Below are positions 32,714-43,973 of a DNA stretch of 64,000 nt, piece by piece. This stretch comes from Elmis aenea (Eukaryota > Arthropoda > Insecta > Coleoptera > Elmidae): NCBI GenBank assembly GCA_947652605.1, contig OX393580.1, positions 16,884,159 through 16,948,158 on the forward strand, given 5' to 3'. Position numbers and translations under genes: made by a program. The notes under the pieces are model-generated. The model was not told where the DNA came from. It made no database searches and saw only the letters and a program-made list of their open reading frames with translations. Positions within the stretch are counted from its first letter, which is position 1; each line of letters starts with the position of its first letter.

Positions 32714-33861
32714 TTATTTATTAATGGTGTAATTGATTGTGATAGTACATTTATTACAGTTATTCAAATTTACACCTGAGGCAGTGTCTTGTACATTTTT
32801 ATTACATATAGAAGTGTTCGCCACAGCGGAAGTGAAGTTTGGAGTTGTAGCATTGATATTAAAATTCTTTTCTTTTAAAATCTTGTTAGCGATTTCAACT
32901 TTGTTGGTTATAGAGTCTTCAACATAACCTTCAGCGACGGTCGAACTCTTCCAACCACCGTGTCGCTTTAGAGTTAGGATATCACCTCCAGCATCAGCTA
33001 ATAATGATGCCGATGTGCGGCGAAAACAGTGGCCGGTATATTCATTTGAATTAGGTAATTGTAAATATTTCGCAATACCACTAGGCATTTTACCAAAAGT
33101 GTGTATTCCAACCACTTGCTTATTGCATTTTCCATTTTGGTATTTCAAGAAAAATGTTTTATGAGTGACGTTAGGTCTCAATAATGTATATTTTCGATAT
33201 ATTTCTAGCGCACTTACTCCATCGCAAATTTCGTCGGTTACAGTAAACATTCTTGATTTAGTTGTTTTTGAATCGGGTATTTTAATTACAAGGATATCAT
33301 TATTATCTTTTATATTCTCAATAGAAAGATTACGTAGCTCTTCTCGGCGGCATGCACCAGCAATAGCAAATATTAAACATACCTAGAAAATATAAAGCTT
33401 TGAATAAAATCGAGTAATTATATCTTCACTTACTTTGTTCATTAAATAGGTTTCATCAGGTGCATTAAGCAAAAACCTGTTTATCTCGTCTCTTACAAAT
33501 ACTTTTGATTTTTTGGCTTTGTAACCCACGTTTTGTTTTTTCAAAAATGCAATGAGTTTACAATATTTGCTTATATTTACATCATTTTTCGCTATTAAAG
33601 TTGCTTTTAACATTGAAAATGTTGACCATAATGTTGAACATTTACATTGTTTCGCTTTTTGAGAAAAATAAGCAAGCAGGACGTTTTCACTATACATATT
33701 TACTTATTTTTTTATTATTGCACCATTCCATAAATAAATTGTATTGTTTTTCATATAATGTTGCAGATTTGTTCGGCAGAAGATTTCTCTGCTTCTTCAT
33801 GAACGTCAGGTGGTGTATTCATGGGTGATGTATCACTCTCTTCGTCACTTCCTTGGTCCAT
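32714..33861 (-). pseudogene. Crypton-type tyrosine recombinase gene with one intron, frameshifted exon 1
   Basis: Exon 1 starts at ATG 33861 (MDQGSDEESDTSPMNTPPDV), shifts frame to NLLPNKSATLYEKQYNLFME, then shifts again to YSENVLLAYFSQ and STLWSTFSMLKATL, the DNA-binding core. It ends ...YLMNK at 33434. A 51-nt intron follows (33383-33433, gtaagt...ttttctag). Exon 2 (33382-32714) is open: VCLIFAIAGACRREEL, then SKTTKSRMFTVTDE, then the HxxR block EYTGHCFRRTSASLL, LKRHGGWKSST and AEGYVEDS. The catalytic set R (ACRREEL), HxxR, H and Y is present. Such proteins cut and rejoin DNA in insect Crypton elements, some domesticated. The two exon-1 frameshifts argue for a dead copy unless they are assembly errors. 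Confidence 0.8.
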
Positions 33862-34078
33862 CTTTTAATTATAAATTAACTATAAATAATTTTAAAATTA
33901 TGTACTTGAACGTTGAACTTTATCTATACGTTGAACTCAGTATTAACATTAACAACAAAATGTTTGGTTATAAACTTGACAGTTACCAACTTAAACACCC
34001 TACATAGCGGGAACTCGGAGAAATTAGATCAGCACGCACATTAGTACTTAAATGCAAATTTACTTTTTCGTACGCTGT

Positions 34079-34215
34079 AGTTACTTTATCGGACGTTGCT
34101 AAGGGCAACGGCCGTAAAAGTAACTTTATCGGACGTTGCTAAGGGCAACGGCCTATAAAGTAACTTTATCGGCCGTTGCTAAGGATAACGCCGGTAATGC
34201 AGTACTTTACGGTTG
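34079..34215. promoter_or_regulatory. 40-bp tandem repeat carrying X-box-like palindromes
   Basis: About 3.3 copies of a 40-bp unit (taactttatcgg..gttgct..) each contain gttgctaagggcaac (34095-34109, 34135-34149) or gttgctaaggataac (34175-34189). These are imperfect palindromes matching the RFX X-box pattern. They lie 230-330 bp upstream of the recombinase ATG on the minus strand. They could be a promoter array or simply terminal repeats of the element. Confidence 0.45.
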
Positions 34216-35101
34216 CTAACGCGTCCGTAAAACAGCTGTTTCTAGTACGATCGCACAAAAAAAATATTGTACGTAACATACCTGTAAAGGGTCTTTACTG
34301 GACTTGTTCTCTTTCAGGGGTCTTGTTACGTACATAACTATAAAATGAAGTTTAAAAGGAGCTTCTTTACATTCTGGGACGTAAAATTTGCATTTTCTGG
34401 TATCCATTTATAAATGTTTAAATCGTTAAAATAATTTATTTTGTATTATAATGTCCATAACTTTAAATAAATTTTTCTACAGCCCTAATCATCATTTAAT
34501 AATAAAGCAATCAACATTTTGCTGGTAAATATTGCACGAAGCACACACTCTGTGTTCTCCTACGGATAAAAATTTTCCCCAAGCTAATCACGAAGTATGT
34601 AATTTAATTAATTGAGTTATTCGCCGACAAGCGCGGAAAAAATGTTTGCATGAGCGGGAAATAGATAAATGACTTTAAAGTGGTTATATAAATCAACTCA
34701 GACTTTAAGCTCGTACAAAGTATAGCGTGTTAATCATAATATTAATGGTGGTATTAATAAACGAACAAGAAGGATTTTGTAAGGGGATTTTGTATTTTTG
34801 TGTGGACATTACACACTCGGTTTAAGCTTGGGATCAAAACAAGATTTATAAATTGCGGGATTATTAAATAACCATCTGCTTTATAAAAATCGTAGACTGT
34901 AGTTGCAGTAAAATTTATTGCAGTACATGTATATAAACCAAAAAATTCGTAGTATTTCTTTCAGTGTTAGTTTTCTTCGTAAACTTTGAAGCAATTCACC
35001 CACCACTTTCTGCGAAGGCAGAATGTAATGAGCGCGGAATATTTTTCATACCATGTTACATATTTATTGTCTATGGTGACAGAAGCGTGTCCGCAGACAT
35101 C
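34216..35101. other. No recognised feature
   Basis: AT-rich, no coding or repeat assignment. Confidence 0.4.
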
Positions 35102-35470
35102 TTATAAATCCAGGTGTATGCCATTATGCGATATTAATGACTCGTAACGTCTCACTTTGCTTTTCAACGCATGTATTATTGTTTTAAAGTTAATCGTACA
35201 CAAATAGGTCTGCAGTCTGTATGTAGATACGAATAAACATATAAAGTTTAATAAACAAAAAATTAAGAAAGTTATTTTAGCGAAGTTTACAGGGCATGTC
35301 CACTTTGTGTACATGAAACTATCTTTAAAGTTTTATTTAAATTCCTTAATCCGTATGTCCGTAACTTTGCACAAAAAAATAGTCCTTAATTGTTAAACAT
35401 ATGAAAATCGATTATTAAAAAATTATTGAAGCTATTTTAGTAAAATTTACAGGTCATGTTCATTTCATAT

Positions 35471-36394
35471 ACAGGGTGTCCCAAATTCGAGTAAATGCAT
35501 GGGGATCTCGCTTATCTTAAGAGCTACGAGGTTGGTTAAATTGGGGCAAAGTTGCTAAATTCGATGCTCATTGTTAATCCAAAGAGAAATTGGAAATATC
35601 TCAAACGGTATCCGAGAAAATTAGGAAAAACTGGAAAATACGATTTTTGAAAATCGTTTATAACTCCTTTGGAGTATGAAATATTTTAAATGTGTAAAGA
35701 CATTGCCCAAGCAACTTTTCAAGCCGAATCAAATAGTGGTCACAAATTTTTTCTAGATTGATTCGTTTTTGTTTTATGACAACCAACTTTATTTTTTCTT
35801 ATGGGCGCAGTTTTTGTTATTTACATAATCAAATAGAATTTATTTTTCTTAATCCATTGACTTATCACATATGGTATTTTACTTTTGGTTTCATTGTCAA
35901 ATTTAAAAAAATACGTTTTAAACAATAACCATTATAAATCATGTTGGCCGGTCGTTGTAGTTTATGTTGTTTCCATGACAACCGATCAACAAACTAAAAG
36001 TTTTGAAGGCCTGTTAGTCGTAAAAATGAACTTTAATAACGAAGAAAAACGCGATATGCTGCCCATAAGAGAAAACAAAGTTGGTTGTCTAAAACAAAAA
36101 CGAATCGACCTAGGAAAAATTTGTGACCACCATCCGATTCGGCTTAAAAAGTTGCTTCTGCAACTTTTTTACACATTTAAAATATTTCATACTCCAAAGG
36201 AGTTATAAACGATTTTCAAAAATGGACTTTCTAGTGTTTCCTAATTTTCTCGGATACCGTTTGAGATATTTACAATTTCTCTTTGAATTATCAATAAGCA
36301 TCGAATTTAGCAACTTTGCCCTAATTTAACTGACCTCGTAGCTCTTAAGAGAAGCGAGATCCTCATGCATTGGCTCGAATTTGGGACACCCTGT
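35471..36394. mobile_element. Palindromic element, 0.9 kb
   Basis: It begins acagggtgtcccaaattcga and ends tcgaatttgggacaccctgt. Arms pair through 'aagagctacgaggttggtta' / 'taactgacctcgtagctctt' and 'ggagtatgaaatattttaaa' / 'tttaaaatatttcatactcc'. The centre (about 35850-36060) is not palindromic and contains the MNFNNEEKRDML relic. The terminal sequence is shared with the 8116-9623 element, so they are related families. Confidence 0.85.
36026..36061 (+). pseudogene. First residues of a DUF4817-like transposase
   Basis: After ATG 36026 the frame reads MNFNNEEKRDML and then enters the right arm of the palindrome. 'NNEEKxDML' opens many insect DUF4817 transposases. The match is only 12 residues, but it sits where the longer relics sit in sister elements, with the ATG in place. 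Confidence 0.45.
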
Positions 36395-36497
36395 ATATGA
36401 AACTATCTTTTAAGTTTTATTTAAATTCCTTAATGTGTCTGTCCGTAATTAACGAAAGTAACTTTTATCACAAAATTGTCCTTTAATTTTAAATAAG

Positions 36498-36731
36498 GTG
36501 TGTTAGAGTAATACCGCCCGGTCTGAAGGGTAATACCGCCCGGTCTGAAATATCGCCTATGTTTGAATTTCCCGCTTTGCAACATTTATTTTATTAGCCA
36601 AGGGTCGTGTCTGTGATTATTGAAGAATATAGTTTTTGTTTGCAGCTAATATTTTTGTTTTTAATCTCTGACCGCATTTTCTAAAAATATCCAGAATAAT
36701 GTCTTAGGTGGGCGGTATTACCCTAACGCAC
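36498..36731. mobile_element. Small MITE
   Basis: Ends gtgtgttagagtaataccgc and gcggtattaccctaacgcac are inverted repeats. Inside the left end 'gtaataccgcccggtctgaa' is directly repeated (about 36509 and 36530). It interrupts a satellite unit. No coding capacity. Confidence 0.75.
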
Positions 36732-36924
36732 TATATACGAAGTTTAATAACTAAAAAATAAATAAAGACCATTTAGTAAAATTTATAAGGTATGTTCATT
36801 TCATGTATATAATACCATCTTTGGTGTTTTATTAAAATTCCTCAATATGTCTGTCCGTACTGAGTTCATTTGTGGTATATGAAACTGTCGTTTAAGTTGT
36901 ATTAAAATTCCTTAATCTGTCTGT

Positions 36925-37147
36925 TGTAACGATTCAAAGTACGCGGGTAGAAGCGACAGAGTAGTTGCAGTGACCAGAAGTAGTTGCAGTGACCAGAGGT
37001 AGTGGCAGTGGAAAGGAGGTATAGGAAAAAGGGTGAACAAGATGGTGGTTTGGGGACTAATGTTTTATTTTGAAGATAGAGTTTAATAAAGTATTTTGTG
37101 AGTTAAAAGCAGTATCTTTCTAGTTATCCGTTGCGTACAGGGTTACA
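36925..37147 (+). mobile_element. Short solo-LTR-like insertion with 4-bp duplication
   Basis: TGTAACGATTC... to ...GGGTTACA is bounded by CTGT on both sides (36921-36924, 37148-37151) and interrupts the satellite motif 'gtctgtccg'. The ends are TG..CA with inverted TGTAAC/GTTACA. Inside are three copies of 'gtagttgcagtgaccaga' (last one diverged) and 'aataaag' at about 37086. At 223 bp it suits a small Ty3-like LTR; a MITE is the alternative. Confidence 0.6.
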
Positions 37148-37265
37148 CTGTCCGTACTTAACGAAAGTTACTTTGCACAACAAAATTATCCTTAGTTTTT
37201 AAACAAATAAAGTTAAATAAACAAAGATATTTTAGAAAAATTTACAGAGCACGTTCATTTTATAT

Positions 37266-38230
37266 AGACACATATAATAAGTACCTACTCCTTAGACTTT
37301 TTTTGTGAAGAACTAAAACAAAAAATTATTATTGCTTTCATTTTTTGTAAATATGTTAAACAACACTTGAAAAATCCATTCCGACTACCAGTTCATTCAG
37401 AAAATGTTTTAAATTTTTTATAGTCCATCAAAGTTTTAGTTAAGGTGTACCTACTACGTATACCCGGCGCATCCACCAACATGTTTTTAGTACCTAGGAA
37501 ACAACATGATAGCTATAAGGAAACCAGTTATTTGAGCCTAGTATCATATATTTTGGACAGTAGATTTTCTATAAACTTGCATACGTTTAAAAAAAATATA
37601 TTGCACATTTCTTTAAAAAAAATATTGATTTCTTTGCTGCGTCGAAGCAGGCACAAAAAAACTTGCCTTTTTAAAAAGCCAAGCGCTTTACAAAAATTTA
37701 TTATCGAACCGATATTTATGGCGCACTTGATATAATACTGTTCACGTCTCCAGCCTTCTTGATCAGAAAAACCATCGACCGTAAAACAAGCTTGCGTGTT
37801 GAAGCAGCTATCAAAAGTAACCTAACCGAAAACTTTTATTATCAGCAGACTGCTGTAAATCACACGCTCTGAAATATGTTGCGAAGAATAAGAGAAAAAG
37901 AATATTTTGTATCAAAAGTAGCTGCAACAAATCAAATACGGTAGGATGTAACACCTGGAAACTTTTGAAAGTCTATTTTGTATAATTTTCTACAACATAT
38001 TTTTAACTCTATACGCCGAACTCTCACCAATATAAAGAAAACTGCAAAAAAGAAAGAAATAATGAGCAATTCAAGGAGCAAAAAGTTTTAACAATTAAGG
38101 TTTATTTACCTAATTTATTAATAATTCATTAGGACTTTTTTGGTATACACTCCGTGGGGTACATCAATGCATCATAAATAAATAATTTGCAGAAAAATTG
38201 CAAAATGTTTTAAACTGTTCCTCAAGTATA
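37266..38230. other. No recognised feature
   Basis: A plus-strand open frame (37445-37735, 96 codons) shows no family motif and seems to be chance. Confidence 0.4.
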
Positions 38231-39518
38231 AGATTGGATAGTAAGTAATGGCTGTTTTTTTTTTAAATTTGAAAATGTGCGTGAAAAAAATGTTTCATTA
38301 CCTAAATGTTATATGCCATTTAAAAGGAAACTTTTTACTCTACAAGGTAGTTCCTTTATTTTTTAATATTTGAGTCAACTTAAGTTAATTTTGAGATTAT
38401 AAAAATGGAATGTCAAGTGGACAAAAGTGAGCATTTTCGACACCATTTGCTTTTTGCGTTTAATCGAGGCGTTAAAGCCTCTGAAGCTGCTCGTGAGATT
38501 TGTGCTGTTTATGGAGAAGTCGCAATGCTCGAAAGGACTGCTCGAAATTGGTTTACACGATTTCAAAATGGCAATTTCGACCTGAAAGACATGGCTCGCT
38601 CTGACGCCCGGTTGAGTTCGATGAAAAGAGATTGAATCAACTTCTTCATGAAAATCCGCGCCAATCCACAAGATAATTGGCTAACCAAATGAACTGTGTG
38701 CATAGCACAGTCGTTAATCACTTTCATTCAATGGGAAAGGTTCAAAAATGTGGCGTTTGGGTTCCTCAGGTCTTGAATGAAAACAGCAAAAATCAACGCT
38801 CCACAATCGCCGCCGGTTTGCTCTCCCGTCATCGCTCGACACGGGGTCACAAGCAACGTTTCCTTTATCGCATGATCACAAGTGACGAAAAATGGTACCT
38901 TTACGTCAATATGAAGCAGCGGAGAGAATTGCTCAGTCCCAAAAAACAAGCGACGCCTCGCGTAAAACAAGAAATTCACCATCGAAAGACAATGTTGTGC
39001 GTCTGGTGGGACTGGGAGGGTATCATTCACTACGAACTTCTACAGAACAACGAGACAGTCAACGCAGAACTCTGTATTCAGCAAATGCATCGACTCAACG
39101 ACGCCATTCAGCACAAAAGACCTAATTGGCGATATGGCGTCTTGCAACACGACAACGCCCGTCCCAGCATCGCCAGTCACCAAAAATACCATTCAAACGC
39201 TTGGTTGGGAAGTTTTGCCGCATCCGCCCTACTCTCCTGACCTGACACCATCAGATTTCCATCTTTTTCGATCTCTTTCAAACGCTCTGCGCAGCGTTTC
39301 GTTCAATAATGACGTGGAATTGAAAACTTGTTTGGACGAGTTTTTAAAGTCACGACCACGGGATTTCTATTGTAAAGAATTCGATAAACTTGTTGAACGA
39401 TGGGAGGAAGTTGTAAATAACATAGGATAAGACATAATTGATTAATTTATTGTATTCTTTTTGCTTAAAATTTAAAAGTATTTAAATAAAACGGCCATTA
39501 CTTATTATCCAACCCAAT
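38231..39518 (+). mobile_element. mariner transposon, near full length
   Basis: Inverted ends: ttggatagtaagtaatggct on the left pairs with ggccattacttattatccaa on the right, close to the usual 1.3-kb mariner size. One mariner transposase frame runs between them, with breaks. The terminal few bases and TA duplication are blurred, so the limits are approximate. Confidence 0.85.
38405..39430 (+). pseudogene. mariner transposase (DD34D), frameshifted
   Basis: The N-terminal helix-turn-helix starts MECQVDKSEHFRHHLLFAFN and continues ERTARNWFTRFQNGNFDLKD. A frameshift near 38608 gives PVEFDEKRLNQLLHENPRQS. After a stop come GKVQKCGVWVPQ, the first catalytic Asp in ITSDEKW, the second in LQHDNARP, and, after a frameshift near 39165, the third in HPPYSPDLTPSDFHLF. 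The tail ends LVERWEEVVNNIG. All three Asp codons and WVPQ survive, but one stop and at least two frameshifts abolish a full protein. Sequence style resembles the irritans group. Confidence 0.9.
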
Positions 39519-40173
39519 ATCTTCTTTTCGGATTTTTTTCGGTAGTTCATCCCTTGATTTAACATTTATAAGATTTATCCCAACACAGCCGCAACCATTA
39601 AAAACCAGTTGTAATGTATTCGTGCAGAAAAAATATGGTAATTACAAAACAACCCGAGTTAACTTTTACTGCCATTAATTAATCATGTAATCCGGACCTT
39701 TTTTATCCACCCGGGCGGTTAATTTAGCGTAAAATTCACTAACATGAAAGCAATTGCGTTTAAAGATCCACCATTAATAAATTTATACGCCATGATTTTC
39801 AATCCTTGACCCAACTCGGAGACAAACTTAAATCGAGTTTATGGCAAGGACCGTCATTCGTATTTAACACTCCATAAAAGTATCGTAACACGAGTTTACA
39901 GCCTGTGAAATTTACCTGAAACTTTTATACGTAATATTGAAATCCCGACCCTTTCAGGGCGGACGTGGTGCAGTGAATTTTATTCTCCAGAATTGACACG
40001 ACTGAGAATTAGGGAATTCTCGGGCTCGAAAAATTCAGTAGTATGTTCAATTTATTGCGACAATAAAGTTAAAATGTTATTTGGGCTGTTTTGCGCACGT
40101 AGAAGAGAAATCGAAAACTCGTTTAGGAGAAAAGAGAGATTAAAAATCTTTGCTAGCAAAATATTAATACGGT
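39519..40173. other. No recognised feature
   Basis: AT-rich with no repeats or coding that I can assign. Confidence 0.4.
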
Positions 40174-41842
40174 GTGTACAAAAAGTAACGTAACGGATCA
40201 ATATCTCGTTTTGTGACATTACAAAAAAAAAGTTTTAAATAAAAGTTGTTTGTGGTCATTTACTACATAACCTTAAATTATTTTCAACTATGCAGTGTTT
40301 TGTTTTTGCGCACCGATACGTAACTTTGTTTTCTTATATAGAATACCCAGTATATTTTATAATTTTTAGATATAAAATTGAATACTCTTTCAAAATATTT
40401 CAGGTTTTATGTACCTAAAATCAGTGGTTTCTGAGTTATTTAAGTTTTTATAAAAATATTGACAGAAACAGAAGTCTAAAAAAATTATAATATTTAACAA
40501 TTTCGCTATGTCAGAACGAATTTCTTTAAAACTTTAAAGTGTAATAGTTTCATAACAATTTTTGATTACTTAGTTAAAATTTACAAATGGTACACAGAGT
40601 GAACCTTATGCCCGGTCCATTTAATCAAACTTCAAATACTAATGTCAGTTTTTTTAAATGAAACACCCTATAAATTTTTACATTTTTTTATTGAAAATGT
40701 AATACTCTTCAAAAACAATTAGAGGTTAATTACGTCTAAAATCAGTATTTCTGGAGTTGGTGCGGTTTCTTGACAATTACGGATAAAAACACAGTTCCTC
40801 TTCGGTTCCTATCAATATTGTTACAAAAACTTAAATAATTCAAAAACGACTGATTTTAGATAAATAAAACCTATACAGGGTGCCCATTTTTCTACCGTGT
40901 TGTATGGGTAACTCCGTTAATATTGGAGATACAGAAACGTTTAAATTAGCAAATTTGTGCAGAATATAAAGTTTCAAATTGGATCTATATCATCAACTTT
41001 TTGAAATTATTATTATACTAAAATTGTATTGTGAATAAAGTTTCTAATTTAAATTTTTTGTACAAACAAAATTTGTTCAGTAAATATCTATTTATAAAAA
41101 AAGGTTTTTACTCTACTTGTGTATTGCTATATGACTAAACAGAGACACTGAAATGATTTTTATTAATTTAAATAAAAACTACAAGAGCTAAGTATAAAAA
41201 ACCTTAATTGCTTCAATTTTTTTCGCAATTAACTAGATTGTTTTGATTATTTAAAAAAAAAAAAATTAATTTTTGATTCAAATTTTAAAATAAATGTATC
41301 AATTAATGTATCATTTAAACGAGAAAAAATAACTTACTTAATAAGGCCACGCCAACTATGACTTCCATTTAAAAAAAAAATGCAGGTTTGTGTTATAACT
41401 CAAAAATCGAAAGTGCTATGAAGATTCTGTTAACATATTTAAAATCGACCGTTTTCACTTTTTTCAAAATATTTCAAAAAGTTGATGACGTCGGTCAAAT
41501 TTGAAAATGGCATCAGATTTCCCCTTAAATTCTGCACAAATTTGCTAATTTAAACGTTTCTGTATAGGTATTTAATATTAACGGACTTACCTATACAACA
41601 CGTTAGAAAAATGGGCACCTGTATATTTTTTAAAGAGAATTTAATTTAAAATCTAAAAATTATAAAATATACTCGGTTATATTTAAAAAAAAAGTTACGT
41701 ATCGGTGCGAAAAACAAAACACTGTGTATAGTTAAAAATAATTTAAGGTTATGTAGTAAATTACCACAAACAACTTTTGTATCAAACTTTTTTTTGTCGT
41801 CACAAGACGAGATATTGATCCGTTACCTTACTGTTTGTACAC
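40174..41842. mobile_element. 'GTACAAAAAGTAACG' palindromic element
   Basis: Ends gtgtacaaaaagtaacgtaa and gttaccttactgtttgtaca pair, continuing through 'cggatcaatatctcg' / 'cgagatattgatccg' and 'ggttatgtagtaaa' blocks. The left arm (about 700 bp) is much longer than the right (about 220 bp), and a second palindrome (40875-41622) sits between them, probably inserted near the centre with loss of sequence. Confidence 0.8.
40875..41622. mobile_element. Nested palindromic element
   Basis: Ends acagggtgcccatttttcta and agaaaaatgggcacctgt pair, as do 'taaattagcaaatttgtgca' and 'tgcacaaatttgctaattta' further in. Centre near 41240. No coding relic visible. Confidence 0.8.
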
Positions 41843-42881
41843 ATTGGATATAAAAACTAACAAGGACAAAAAACTGTACTGTATTTTGGTAAATAACTGC
41901 AGAAAATTTGTAACCCTCAAACTAATTGATATTGACGAATTATATTGACAACCGACTAATGTATGACGAAAGTTAAAAATTACATTCGCTCTGACAGAAT
42001 CTGATAAACTATCTTCCAGGGCAGCTTACTATTGTGAGGTTGAGATAATGTTAATAGCAAGGCATTCAGAAGGCGCCACTGTGATTGCCCTTTAGATTTT
42101 AAAATTGAGCTAAGCTTAACAAAATGTTGCGAGAAAAAAATGTATCATAGTTTGCCTTAAAACTTTGCGCCAATAATATCATAAATAAAATAAAACTATT
42201 TAAGCTATCATGTATCAAAGGAAGGCAAATTTTACAACTTCCCTAATACTTTGATTGCTTCGAACAAGATTCTAACCCTCACATTAAAACAACAATGAGA
42301 ATTTCAAAGCTCGACCATCCCTAGTGGACATAACTTAAGACTACCTGTACTGCCCTCAACCTCGCCGCTAGGAGGATGAGGCGTCTAATATTTCACGAAG
42401 TTTTCTGGTTCCGGGAATTGCGGTCAGTGTGTTCACGGCACATATTTTGCTCGAAGGGCTTCACCGTGACCATGGCCAACTTTGTACTTTACCACCCATA
42501 TATTATTTAACGTTAACACTCGTCCATTACACGACGCGTTACTTGAGGTTAAAAGGTTCGGATTTGTTGCAGATTTTCGCCTGAGGTCTCAAAGCCAATT
42601 GTTTTATAGGATAGTTTCATCAATTTTACGGATACGGCAAATATTGAGCCCTTTGATGGAGTTTTGGGGTATGTTTGGGAGATGAAACAGTGTGATAATG
42701 TTACTTCAGAACAAGTTAAATGTAATTTAGATGCTCTAACCACTTGGTGAGGGATGTAAATAATAAAATTAATCAATTTCGCGTACCGAGCTAAATAAAA
42801 CTAGTCCCAATATCGGTTTAAAAGAATGCATTTGCACAATTTATGGTATACCGAATTATTTGCAATTCGATTCATGCAAAT
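41843..42881. other. No confirmed gene; one GC-richer patch
   Basis: 42300-42480 is less AT-rich than its surroundings. On the minus strand it has a good-context ATG (gccATGg) opening MVTVKPFEQNMCREHTDR, with 'ttcgtgaaat' just before the stop. It is too short to call an exon. Confidence 0.3.
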
Positions 42882-43669
42882 ACAGTCTGTACAAAAAGTT
42901 ACGTAACGGATCAATATTTCGTCTCGTGGCAACTTTACAAAAAAAAAATTGTATTAAAGTTGTTTGTGGTCATTTCTACACAACCTTAAATTATTTTTAA
43001 ATGTACACAGTTTTTTGTTTTTGCGAACATTTAAAATAAAAATTTGAGATAATTCCAAAGCCTACTAGTTTAATAATTAAATTAGAATTATTCTATTAAA
43101 TATTGTGTTTGAATCCGTAAATTAATTAGTTTTTAAAAATAATTACCTTGTTATTAAGAAAACGTAAAAATATATAGGGTGTTCCATTTAAAAAACCTGT
43201 CTTATTCGTCATTGAAGTTTGACTAAATAGACCGGACATAAGGAACACTTATTTTAACTAGTCAACAACCATTGTGACACTATTGTTCAACAGGGTTTTA
43301 AAGGAATTCGTTCTGACATAGCCAAGTAGTGAAATATTATTAATTTTTTTAGGCTCCTGTTGCTGTCTATATTTTTATAAAAACTTAAATAACTCAAAAA
43401 CGACCGATTTTAGACACAAAAGACCGGCTATATTTTTGAAAGAGGAAGCAATTTTATTTCTAAGAATTATAAAATATACAGGGTGTTTTAATTAAGAAAA
43501 CAAAGTTACGTATTGTTGCGCAAAAACAATACACTGTGTATAGTTGAACAAAATTTAAGGTTATGTAGTAAATAAATGACCACAAACAACTTTTATCTAA
43601 AACTGTCTTTTGTAAAGTTGCCACAAGACGATATATTGATCCGTTACGTTACTTTTTGTATAGACTGTA
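42882..43669. mobile_element. 'GTACAAAAAGTAACG' palindromic element, compact copy
   Basis: Ends acagtctgtacaaaaagtta and tactttttgtatagactgt pair, with TA outside each. Inner inverted blocks 'ttgtttgtggtcatttctac' and 'gaccacaaacaa' match. A central 'ggacataaggaacac' block links it to 12539-14060. Confidence 0.8.
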
Positions 43670-43973
43670 TAAAAAAATCGAAGGAATTATTTAAGATTTG
43701 GTTTCTACAATTCAGTTCTGAGACAATAACTATGAATTGCAAGTCTGCACTGTGACGAATATAGCACTTATTAAGATGCAGCTAAGGCGAAATACGAACG
43801 TAATTTTACCTGACTTACGAATTGTAACTATCTACGTCTGTATTTGTGTTCAAATGAAACAGTGGAATACCTGAAACAAAGAAAAAAGATTAGATAAAGT
43901 GTTCAATTGTACAGTTAATTCTGTCAAGGTAATAAAAAGCTTAAATTAAAATTATTTAAACAATTTTAAACAT

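Larger units (their letters stand above)
35102..37265. repeat. Dispersed tandem satellite with insertions
   Basis: Units of roughly 160-190 bp carry 'atgaaactatcttt', 'aagttttatttaaattcctt', 'gtctgtccgtaa', 'ttacaggtcatgttcatttc' and 'gcacaaaaa'. Copies lie at about 35218-35470, 36395-36497, 36732-36924 and 37148-37265. A palindromic element (35471-36394), a MITE (36498-36731) and an LTR-like insertion (36925-37147) separate them, so the array predates all three. Confidence 0.75.

Noticed and set aside
35885..36208. 107-codon plus-strand open frame in a palindrome
   Set aside because: Only the internal MNFNNEEKRDML start resembles a family; the rest is palindrome arm and matches its mirror copy.
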